Shown here: in pieces, positions 1 to 5,578 of the stretch
How the letters are laid out: every line of letters begins with the position of its first letter
How positions within the stretch are numbered: position 1 is the first letter of the stretch
Assembly (NCBI GenBank): GCA_964647705.1
Contig: CAZYIW010000030.1
Coordinates: forward strand, 1-14,574
From: CAZYIW01 sp964647705
Lineage (GTDB): Bacteria; Pseudomonadota; Gammaproteobacteria; PS1; Pseudothioglobaceae
Direction: 5' to 3'
DNA length: 14,574 nucleotides
Program-made: the position numbers and the translations under genes
The notes under the pieces: generated by a model
What the model was told of the DNA's origin: nothing
The model's input: the letters and a program-made list of their open reading frames with translations, nothing else
Database searches by the model: none

Positions 1-76
1 TGGAGCGGGAAACGAGGTTCGAACTCGCGACCTACACGTTGGCAACGTGTCGCTCTACCAGCTGAGCTATTCCCGC
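1..76 (-). tRNA. glyW: tRNA-Gly (anticodon GCC)
   Basis: The minus strand folds into a complete cloverleaf of 76 nt. The acceptor stem is GCGGGAA paired with TTCCCGC, the discriminator base is U73 (usual for bacterial tRNA-Gly), and the CCA tail is encoded. The anticodon loop is TTGCCAA, giving anticodon GCC, which reads GGC/GGU glycine codons. The T loop has the standard TTCGAAC. The gene lies directly downstream of pgsA; in E. coli, pgsA is likewise followed by glyW (tRNA-Gly GCC), so the symbol rests on that synteny. The window starts at the last base of CCA, so any further tRNAs of the cluster (cysT and leuZ in E. coli) would be out of view. Confidence 0.97.
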
Positions 77-87
77 AGAAGTGTGAA

Positions 88-115
88 ATTATAGTGTTTT
101 TTTGCTAAGAGTCAA
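88..115 (-). promoter_or_regulatory. sigma-70 promoter of tRNA-Gly
   Basis: On the minus strand there is a -35 TTGACT (115-110) and a perfect -10 TATAAT (93-88) separated by 16 bp. The expected start point falls a few bases before the tRNA 5' end at 76. The -35 box lies inside the last codons of pgsA, so the tRNA can be transcribed independently of pgsA as well as by read-through. Confidence 0.75.
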
Positions 116-695
116 ATGTTTTTATGCCGGCTTTTAAGTAGATAAATCCAGACCAAAGTGTTAAAAAAGTCGCGATTATCAGTAATGTAACCCCTATTTC
201 AAAGCTGGGCAGCCCAAAAAATGGTTGTTGATAGAGTAAAAATAAAATGGCAAAAATTTGTACAAAGGTTTTAACCTTGCCTATAAAAGAGACATTGACA
301 TTAGACCTTTTCCCGATTGTACCCATCCATTCACGGAGAGCCGAGACCAAGATTTCTCGAGAAATAATGATCAGTGCACAAACACTAATATACCAATGCG
401 AGTCTGATGGGTAAAAATCAACCAATAAAACCAAAGCCGTGGCCACCATCAGCTTATCAGCGACGGGATCAAGAAAAGCCCCAAGCTCAGAGGACATATT
501 AAGTTTTCTGGCTAGGTAACCATCTAAATAATCGGTAATACTAATCAGTGCATAGGTGCCGGTTAAAAAGAAATTGGTCCAAGTAAACACAGGTGTTTCA
601 CTATAAGCAGGCTGCCAAAAATACAAAGTCACGAATACTGGAATGAGTAGAATTCTTGAAAGTGTGATAATGTTTGGCAGTGTCATCATAGGCAT
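105..695 (-). CDS. pgsA: CDP-diacylglycerol--glycerol-3-phosphate 3-phosphatidyltransferase
   Basis: PgsA makes phosphatidylglycerophosphate from CDP-diacylglycerol and glycerol-3-phosphate in the inner membrane, the committed step to phosphatidylglycerol and cardiolipin. The full CDP-alcohol phosphotransferase signature D-x2-D-G-x2-A-R-x8-G-x3-D-x3-D is present at residues 55-80 (DYLDGYLAR, then GAFLDPVAD). Hydrophobic segments lie on both sides, and the motif SREILVSALREWM resembles E. coli PgsA closely. Length is 196 aa against about 180 in E. coli, including a small extra loop around residues 28-40. The start is uncertain: the longest form begins at 695, but ATG codons at 689 and 686 give MMTLPN and MTLPN, closer to the family N-terminus. 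None has a clear Shine-Dalgarno. A TGATAGAAT extended -10-like element sits just upstream (706-698), which would favour the later starts. Stop is TAG. Confidence 0.95.
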   Translation of the reverse strand: MPMMTLPNIITLSRILLIPVFVTLYFWQPAYSETPVFTWTNFFLTGTYALISITDYLDGYLARKLNMSSELGAFLDPVADKLMVATALVLLVDFYPSDSHWYISVCALIIISREILVSALREWMGTIGKRSNVNVSFIGKVKTFVQIFAILFLLYQQPFFGLPSFEIGVTLLIIATFLTLWSGFIYLKAGIKTFDS

Positions 696-697
696 GC

Positions 698-765
698 ATT
701 CTATCAGATTAACAATAATATTGGCTTGTAGATATCAAGCTTTAAAGCCCTTAGAATGATAGAAT
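698..765. promoter_or_regulatory. divergent pgsA/tas control region with 9-bp inverted repeat
   Basis: The 100-bp gap between pgsA and tas contains ATTCTATCA (698-706) and its exact reverse complement TGATAGAAT (757-765). Each copy faces its own gene, and TGATAGAAT fits an extended -10 (TGn followed by TAGAAT, 5/6 to TATAAT). I read them as candidate divergent extended -10 promoters; no good -35 boxes are visible. A 10-bp palindrome GCTTTAAAGC (739-748) and a small GCTTG/CAAGC stem (724-740) lie between them. The promoter reading is an inference. Confidence 0.35.
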
Positions 766-795
766 AATCCTCATTCAAATAAATAAGTAACAACC

Positions 796-1839
796 GTGCC
801 AATCAGCTATAAAAAACTCGGTGAGAGTGAATTAGAAGTTTCAAACATTTGCCTAGGCACCATGACTTTTGGTGAGCAAAATACTGAGTCACAAGCACAT
901 CAACAGTTAGATTATGCGACAGATCAAGGTATTAATTTTATTGACACCGCAGAAATGTACCCATTGCCAAAAAGCGAAAAAACAGTTTATAGCACTGAAA
1001 AGTTCGTTGGTAGTTGGTTAAAAAATAAACCCAGAGATCAAATCATCTTAGCCAGCAAACCTACCGGAGGCTCACGCGGTGTCGATTGGGTGCGTGATGG
1101 TAATCTTGCCTATAATAAAAACAATTTACGCCAAGCATTAGAAGGTTCTTTAAAGCGTTTAAAAACCGACTATTTGGACTTGTATCAACTACATTGGCCC
1201 GAGCGCAATACCCCAATGTTTGGGCAGTATTTATTCAATCCTGAGCATGAGTGTGAATTCACACCGATTGTGGAAGTGCTTGAAGCGTTATCAGGATTTA
1301 TTGACGAGGGCAAGGTTCGCTATATTGGTTTATCTAATGAATGGCCGTGGGGCGTGATGAAATATTTAGAAGCTGCCAAAGTGCATAACTTGCCACGTGT
1401 GGTTAGCGTACAAAATGCATACAGTCTAATCAATCGTACTTTTGATAGCGCCTTGCGAGAGGTTAGCTATCGTGAAAATATTCCTCTGTTGGCTTATTCA
1501 CCACTTGGCTTTGGGCACTTAAGTGCTAAATATGTACGCGATCCTAAGGCCCGAGGAAGAGTAAACATTTTTGATGGTCTTGCTCAAAGGTATGAAAAGC
1601 CCATGGTTGAGCCTGCTGTTAAAGCCTATGCAAAACTTGCTGATGAACTTGGCATTAGCCCAACAACATTGGCTTTGTCGTTTGTTTATTCAAGGTGGTT
1701 TTGTGCTTCTACTATTATTGGTGCAACCACTATGGAACAACTCAGAGAAAATATTAAGGCGGTTAATTTTCAGTGGAGCGATGAACTAGAAAAAGCCATA
1801 GAAGAAATTCATTTGCGGTTTTTCAACCCTGCGCCTTAA
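796..1839 (+). CDS. tas: Tas-like NADP(H)-dependent aldo/keto reductase
   Basis: This is a cytoplasmic aldo/keto reductase of the TIM-barrel superfamily, very similar along its whole length to E. coli Tas (347 aa versus 346). Shared blocks include LGTMTFGEQN near the start, IDTAEMYP, SLKRLKTDYLDLYQLHWP and IIGATTMEQL. The catalytic tetrad is intact: Asp50, Tyr55, Lys88 and His133. The physiological substrate of Tas is not established; in E. coli it was named for suppressing tyrosine auxotrophy. Translation starts at GTG (796), which aligns with the family N-terminus (PISYKKLGESELEVS), without a strong Shine-Dalgarno. It converges on the downstream hydrolase, and the two stop codons overlap in a shared TTAA (1836-1839). 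Confidence 0.9.
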   Translation: MPISYKKLGESELEVSNICLGTMTFGEQNTESQAHQQLDYATDQGINFIDTAEMYPLPKSEKTVYSTEKFVGSWLKNKPRDQIILASKPTGGSRGVDWVRDGNLAYNKNNLRQALEGSLKRLKTDYLDLYQLHWPERNTPMFGQYLFNPEHECEFTPIVEVLEALSGFIDEGKVRYIGLSNEWPWGVMKYLEAAKVHNLPRVVSVQNAYSLINRTFDSALREVSYRENIPLLAYSPLGFGHLSAKYVRDPKARGRVNIFDGLAQRYEKPMVEPAVKAYAKLADELGISPTTLALSFVYSRWFCASTIIGATTMEQLRENIKAVNFQWSDELEKAIEEIHLRFFNPAP

Positions 1840-2513
1840 TCTAAGCAATCCTTTAAGTCTAGAAGTGTTTCAATGGTTGCGGTGGGTTGGAATTCCCAGG
1901 GATCAAAAATCTGTTCAGCATGGCGTTTAAGCCAAACACTTTTAAGCCCTGCTGAGATTGCACCTGAGACGTCAAATGGATTACTAGAGATGAGCCAAGT
2001 GTGATCCGCTTTGGTGCCCGTGGTATTGAGTAGATGTTGATAAACCACAGGGTTGGGCTTGAAACTCTGCACTGCGTCAACACTGATTATGCCGTCAAAT
2101 AAGTGCACCAAATCAGCTTGAGTGAGCAGTGATTTAACAGCATGAGTAGTGCCATTTGAAAAGGCATAAATCTGGTAATTTTCATGCTTAAGAATGTTTA
2201 AAGATTCTCTGACGTCATCAAAGGCAGGTAACACTTCATAGCTTTTCATTAATCGAGACTTTTGTTGTTCATCAAGTTCGCAATTTAGTTGTTGATCAAC
2301 GTAGTTTAGAGCTTCTTGTGTGCATACTTCAAAAGTTTCGTAGCGTTGCATTAACCCTCGACGAAATGAATATTCCAATTGTTTTTCACGCCAAAGTTTG
2401 GCGAACAAAGTTGCCTTATCCCCACATAACTTTGAGAGCTCATGGGTGAGTCCTTGAGTGTCAATCAATGTGGCATAAACATCAAAAGCAAGAATTTGTT
2501 GAGGTTTTGTCAT
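1836..2513 (-). CDS. haloacid dehalogenase type II (L-2-haloacid dehalogenase-like)
   Basis: This is a soluble HAD-superfamily hydrolase of 225 aa. The pattern matches the type II haloacid dehalogenases: nucleophile motif FDVYATL (Asp11, Thr15), WREKQLEY (Arg42), FSNG (Ser119, Asn120), FKPNPVVY (Lys152, Tyr158) and SSNPFD (Ser176, Asn178, Asp181). These match the active-site residues known for L-DEX of Pseudomonas sp. YL (Asp10, Thr14, Arg41, Ser118, Lys151, Tyr157, Ser175, Asn177, Asp180) with a constant +1 offset. The fold assignment is firm. Actual dehalogenation of 2-haloacids is likely but unproved, since relatives can be phosphatases. No clear Shine-Dalgarno precedes the ATG. It lies 55 bp downstream of tRNA-Arg on the same strand and could be co-transcribed with it. 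Confidence 0.87.
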   Translation of the reverse strand: MTKPQQILAFDVYATLIDTQGLTHELSKLCGDKATLFAKLWREKQLEYSFRRGLMQRYETFEVCTQEALNYVDQQLNCELDEQQKSRLMKSYEVLPAFDDVRESLNILKHENYQIYAFSNGTTHAVKSLLTQADLVHLFDGIISVDAVQSFKPNPVVYQHLLNTTGTKADHTWLISSNPFDVSGAISAGLKSVWLKRHAEQIFDPWEFQPTATIETLLDLKDCLD

Positions 2514-2535
2514 GACAAATGGTATGGATGATGAT

Positions 2536-2555
2536 AGTGTTAATTTTATAACACT
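2536..2555. repeat. AT-rich inverted repeat between tRNA-Arg and the dehalogenase gene
   Basis: A perfect 7-bp dyad, AGTGTTA (2536-2542) and TAACACT (2549-2555), flanks a 6-nt loop. On the minus strand it follows the tRNA-Arg 3' end and precedes the dehalogenase start by 22 bp. No T-run follows it on either strand, so it is not a standard intrinsic terminator. It could be an operator, a processing stem or chance. Confidence 0.4.
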
Positions 2556-2568
2556 TGTCTAGAGGAGA

Positions 2569-2645
2569 TGGCGCGCTCGGCAGGAGTCGAACCTGCAACC
2601 GCTCGGTTCGTAGCCGAGTACTCTATCCAGTTGAGCTACGAGCGC
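2569..2645 (-). tRNA. tRNA-Arg (anticodon ACG)
   Basis: A complete 77-nt cloverleaf lies on the minus strand. The acceptor stem is GCGCTCG/CGAGCGC with G73 and encoded CCA. The anticodon loop CTACGAA gives ACG, expected to be edited to ICG by TadA and to read CGU/CGC/CGA. The D loop carries the A of GGATAG, consistent with the A20 arginine identity base. The T loop is TTCGACT. It lies 91 bp downstream of murF on the same strand, with its own promoter in the gap. Confidence 0.97.
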
Positions 2646-2694
2646 AAATTTGTCAACAGTTTAGATAAAATTACCATTGACGGTAAAGCGCGTA

Positions 2695-2723
2695 ATTATC
2701 GCCATATTTTGTTAAAAGGTCAA
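2695..2723 (-). promoter_or_regulatory. sigma-70 promoter of tRNA-Arg
   Basis: The minus strand reads -35 TTGACC (2723-2718), a 17-bp spacer and -10 GATAAT (2700-2695), each 5/6 to consensus. The predicted start near 2688 would give a 5' leader of about 43 nt before the mature tRNA, which contains a small TTACC/GGTAA stem. No murF terminator is evident between murF and this promoter. Confidence 0.65.
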
Positions 2724-2736
2724 GCAATTAGAGGTT

Positions 2737-3996
2737 TTATTTTTGTAGTTTGGCGACTAAATTTTCCAAATGGGCTGAACGAGATGCTTTAATTAATACG
2801 GTTGCCTTTTGATGCTTGGCTTTGATGTGATTGGCCAATTCGTCTAAGTTTTCAAAATGTGTTGTGTTATAACTTTTTGCGCCATGACCACACGAATAAA
2901 AATAATCCGAAACCTCCTTTGCCATATCGCCTATTTCTTGGTGCATAGACTTTGATGATTTGCCCAGCTCTGCCATGGCACCAAAAACAGCAATCTTCTC
3001 ACCTGAAAAACCACTTAGGACACTTAAAGCTGAACGCATGGCATTAGGATTGGCGTTGTAGGTATCGTCAATCAAATTAAACTGTGTTGTACTGATGAAG
3101 TTGAGTCTGCCTTTTTCAGCTTGTGTTTTTTCCAATCCATTTTTGATGGTTTGTGAATCGATACCCAGGGCGTAAGCACAGGCACTGGCAGCCAATGCAT
3201 TTTCAATATTATGCATACCCAATAAGGACAGTTTAATTGGTGTTTTTTCGCCATTAAAGTTAAGCTCAAAGCTTGCCCCGTCAAGGTTAGTGGCAAAAAC
3301 ATCGCCATTGTTACCAAAATAGATATCACCTTGGTATTGGCATTTGGTGTTAACAATATTTTTGCTTGCAGAGGAGAATATCTCACCTTTGGCTTTAACC
3401 AGATTTTCAAAGCCACCAAACTCCCCAATATGTGCATCGCCCGTGTTGGTAACCACAGCCACATCTGGTTTGGCAATTTGGCGAAGGCGGTTAATCTCAC
3501 CTAAATGATTGGCACCCATTTCAATCACAGCATATTGGTGCTTCTTTTTTAGGCGCAATAAAGTCATAGGCACGCCAAGGTGATTATTCAAATTGCCTTG
3601 GGTGGCGAGTGTTGGTGCCTTAAGCGAGAGAATATTTTTCAGCATATTTTTTGTGGTAGTTTTGCCATTACTCCCGGTGATTGCCACCACTGTGGGCGCA
3701 ATATTGTCTCTGTGCCAAGTGGCGATTTTAGCCATGGCCAATTGCGTGTCTGCCACTTGAACAACTGGCAGAGTGCTTTTTATGTGGCGACAAGCCAGTA
3801 TGGCCACAGCGCCCATCTCCTTCGCTTTATCAATGTAGTTATGTGCATCAAAATTCTCACCAATTAAGGCTATAAATAACCCACCTTGCATTGGCTCTCG
3901 AGTATCGGTGTAGACGCCAGTAAAGTTTACTTGCTCGATTGAACCAATATCAACTTGCAATAATTTGGCAATGGTATGGGTACTAGTTGAGAGCAT
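2737..3996 (-). CDS. murF: UDP-N-acetylmuramoyl-tripeptide--D-alanyl-D-alanine ligase
   Basis: MurF adds D-Ala-D-Ala to UDP-MurNAc-tripeptide, the last cytoplasmic ligation of the peptidoglycan precursor. From the start chosen here the protein is 419 aa (E. coli 452). It shows the N-terminal YTDTRE/GGLFIALIGENFDAH block, the ATP-binding P-loop TGSNGKTT at about residues 107-114, VIEMGANHLGEI, NTGDAHIGEFG, and the C-terminal DDTYNANPNAM. In the later motif that is usually G-D-M-x-E-L-G, this protein has GAMAELG, with Ala in place of Asp. An in-frame ATG lies further upstream at 4074, but that would overlap murE by 92 nt. The ATG at 3996 fits the family N-terminus and overlaps the end of murE by 14 nt, suggesting translational coupling; its Shine-Dalgarno is poor. 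Confidence 0.93.
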   Translation of the reverse strand: MLSTSTHTIAKLLQVDIGSIEQVNFTGVYTDTREPMQGGLFIALIGENFDAHNYIDKAKEMGAVAILACRHIKSTLPVVQVADTQLAMAKIATWHRDNIAPTVVAITGSNGKTTTKNMLKNILSLKAPTLATQGNLNNHLGVPMTLLRLKKKHQYAVIEMGANHLGEINRLRQIAKPDVAVVTNTGDAHIGEFGGFENLVKAKGEIFSSASKNIVNTKCQYQGDIYFGNNGDVFATNLDGASFELNFNGEKTPIKLSLLGMHNIENALAASACAYALGIDSQTIKNGLEKTQAEKGRLNFISTTQFNLIDDTYNANPNAMRSALSVLSGFSGEKIAVFGAMAELGKSSKSMHQEIGDMAKEVSDYFYSCGHGAKSYNTTHFENLDELANHIKAKHQKATVLIKASRSAHLENLVAKLQK

Positions 3997-5377
3997 TTTT
4001 TGCAACTTGTAAATCGTTAAATGACACAATTTTATCTCTAAATTGTTGTGTGGATTCGTGCCCTTTACCGGCAATTAATAAACATTCGTTTTCGCTTAAA
4101 TTTTTAATCGCATTTTCAATTGCCGCTTTTCTATCGGCAATGATACAAACCTTATCTTCATTACTGATACCAGAGACAATATCGGCAATAATCTGCTCAG
4201 GGTTTTCATCTCTTGGATTGTCGTTGGTCAGTGTAATTTGATTTGCAAATTTAGAAGCAACAGCCCCCATTTTTGCGCGTTTGTCTTGATCTCGATTACC
4301 GCCACAGCCAAAAAGCACATGAATGTTATGCTTTGGGAAATGAAGTTTTAGCGTTTGTATGGCTTTATCAAGCGCATCGGGTGTGTGAGCATAATCCACC
4401 CAGGCTGTGAGGTTTTCTACTTGTTGCATTCTGCCATTCGGTGTTAATAGTTTTGGCAATAGTGGGATGATTTCTTCTCGATCAAAGCCCAGTGCTTCGA
4501 CACCGGTGAGTGCGCACAACAGATTACTTAAATTAAATTCTCCCAGAAAAGGTGCCTCAAATACAAAATCATCCAAATGCAATAAAAAGCCGTGTTCATT
4601 GGCTCTAATCTGCTTAAAGCTGTTCAAGTCATAAGTCAGTTTATTTGTACAACTGGCCTGGTCTAAAAAATAACGCCAATGCTTATCGTCTTTATTAATA
4701 ACAACAGTTTTCAGCGATGGCCAATGAAATAATTTGGCTTTGGTTTGTTGATAATTTTCGAAATTTTGATGGTAGTCTAGATGGTCTTGAGTGATATTGG
4801 TAAACAACGCTTGCACAAGGTTAATGCCTGCAATTCTTTGTTGATCGAGGGCGTGAGAAGAAACCTCTAAGACAACCGTATCTGTATTGTTTTTTGCATA
4901 TTCATCAAGGGCTCGATATAAGGTTAGAATATCCGGTGTTGTGTGGTTGATTTTGATGCGACTGTTGTGAATACCTAAGGTGCCAATTAGCCCACAATTC
5001 ACGCCCAAGTGTTTGAGCAGTTGTTGGATAAAAGAGCCAACAGTGGTTTTACCATTGGTGCCTGTAACACCAATGACATCTACTTTTTGTGCTTTTGGAT
5101 AGGCTTTTGATGCCAATTTTGGTAAATGTTTTTTCAGGCTGTTGATACGAATACTGGGCACTGCACATGTGATTGTTTGGGTATCCACCAACACACAACT
5201 ACAGCCATTTTTAATTGCTTGCTCAATGTAATTAGCGCCATGTTCTTTTGTGCCTTTCAGTGCCACAAAAACATCGTCTTTTTTTATTTGTCTGGCATCT
5301 AAACAAAGGTGATTAAACTCAACATTGATTTGAGTTTTGACAATCCCAGCAAGTAAGTGCGCAATATTCATGAGCAC
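3983..5377 (-). CDS. murE: UDP-N-acetylmuramoyl-L-alanyl-D-glutamate--2,6-diaminopimelate ligase
   Basis: MurE adds the third stem-peptide residue to UDP-MurNAc-L-Ala-D-Glu in the cytoplasm. The protein is 464 aa (E. coli 495). It has the N-terminal substrate block LCLDARQI and VALKGTKEHG, the P-loop TGTNGKTT at residues 105-112, EVSSHALDQQRI, TNITQDHLDYH, VDYAHTPDAL, FGCGGNRDQDKR and GKGHE. The motif DNPR at residues 386-389 marks specificity for meso-diaminopimelate rather than lysine, as expected for a Gram-negative. Two ATG starts are possible (5377 and 5371, MLMN); neither has a convincing Shine-Dalgarno. It is followed by murF with a 14-nt overlap and is divergent from soxB. No ftsI lies upstream and no mraY downstream, so this is an isolated pair from the usual dcw cluster. 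Confidence 0.95.
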   Translation of the reverse strand: MLMNIAHLLAGIVKTQINVEFNHLCLDARQIKKDDVFVALKGTKEHGANYIEQAIKNGCSCVLVDTQTITCAVPSIRINSLKKHLPKLASKAYPKAQKVDVIGVTGTNGKTTVGSFIQQLLKHLGVNCGLIGTLGIHNSRIKINHTTPDILTLYRALDEYAKNNTDTVVLEVSSHALDQQRIAGINLVQALFTNITQDHLDYHQNFENYQQTKAKLFHWPSLKTVVINKDDKHWRYFLDQASCTNKLTYDLNSFKQIRANEHGFLLHLDDFVFEAPFLGEFNLSNLLCALTGVEALGFDREEIIPLLPKLLTPNGRMQQVENLTAWVDYAHTPDALDKAIQTLKLHFPKHNIHVLFGCGGNRDQDKRAKMGAVASKFANQITLTNDNPRDENPEQIIADIVSGISNEDKVCIIADRKAAIENAIKNLSENECLLIAGKGHESTQQFRDKIVSFNDLQVAKNALN

Positions 5378-5464
5378 ATTATAAAGTTTATTAGTAAAAA
5401 CCTTAACGGCTTTAGCAGTTAGACCATTTTTTAAATGCTTGATAATCGTTTTGTGATAATTTAG

Positions 5465-5494
5465 TTTATAATTTGGATTCGATTATTTTGTCGA
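5465..5494 (-). promoter_or_regulatory. candidate promoter of murE-murF
   Basis: On the minus strand TCGACA (5494-5489, 5/6 to TTGACA) and TATAAA (5470-5465, 5/6 to TATAAT) are 18 bp apart. The predicted start near 5458 leaves a leader of about 80 nt to murE. The same AT box reads TATAAT on the plus strand (5467-5472), so divergent soxB and murE promoters may overlap here. Confidence 0.45.
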
Positions 5495-5503
5495 CATGAA
5501 ATA

Positions 5504-5574
5504 TTGACTTGGCTTTTGGATTGATCTGATGCAACCAATAGCAAAGTTTTATTACTTATTAAATGAAGGGAGAG
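5504..5574 (+). promoter_or_regulatory. soxB upstream signals and strong ribosome binding site
   Basis: The 201-bp murE/soxB gap holds TTGACT (5504-5509) as a possible soxB -35, but no good -10 follows at 16-18 bp, so an activator-dependent promoter or a different start is possible. The alternative is the TATAAT at 5467-5472. An imperfect direct repeat, TTTGGATTcGAT (5472 onward) and TTTGGATTGAT (5515 onward), lies 43 bp apart and could be an operator pair. AAGGGAGAG (5567-5574 region) is a strong Shine-Dalgarno, with GGGAG ending 6 nt before the soxB ATG; this part is clear. Confidence 0.5.
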
Positions 5575-5578
5575 TGTA

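Noticed and set aside
2568..2792. 74-aa open frame on the plus strand across tRNA-Arg
   Set aside because: It is antisense to tRNA-Arg and the end of murF; frames over tRNAs of this kind are well-known false genes.
3997..4074. 26-residue N-terminal extension of MurF
   Set aside because: It would overlap murE by 92 nt and has no match to MurF N-termini, while the ATG at 3996 does.
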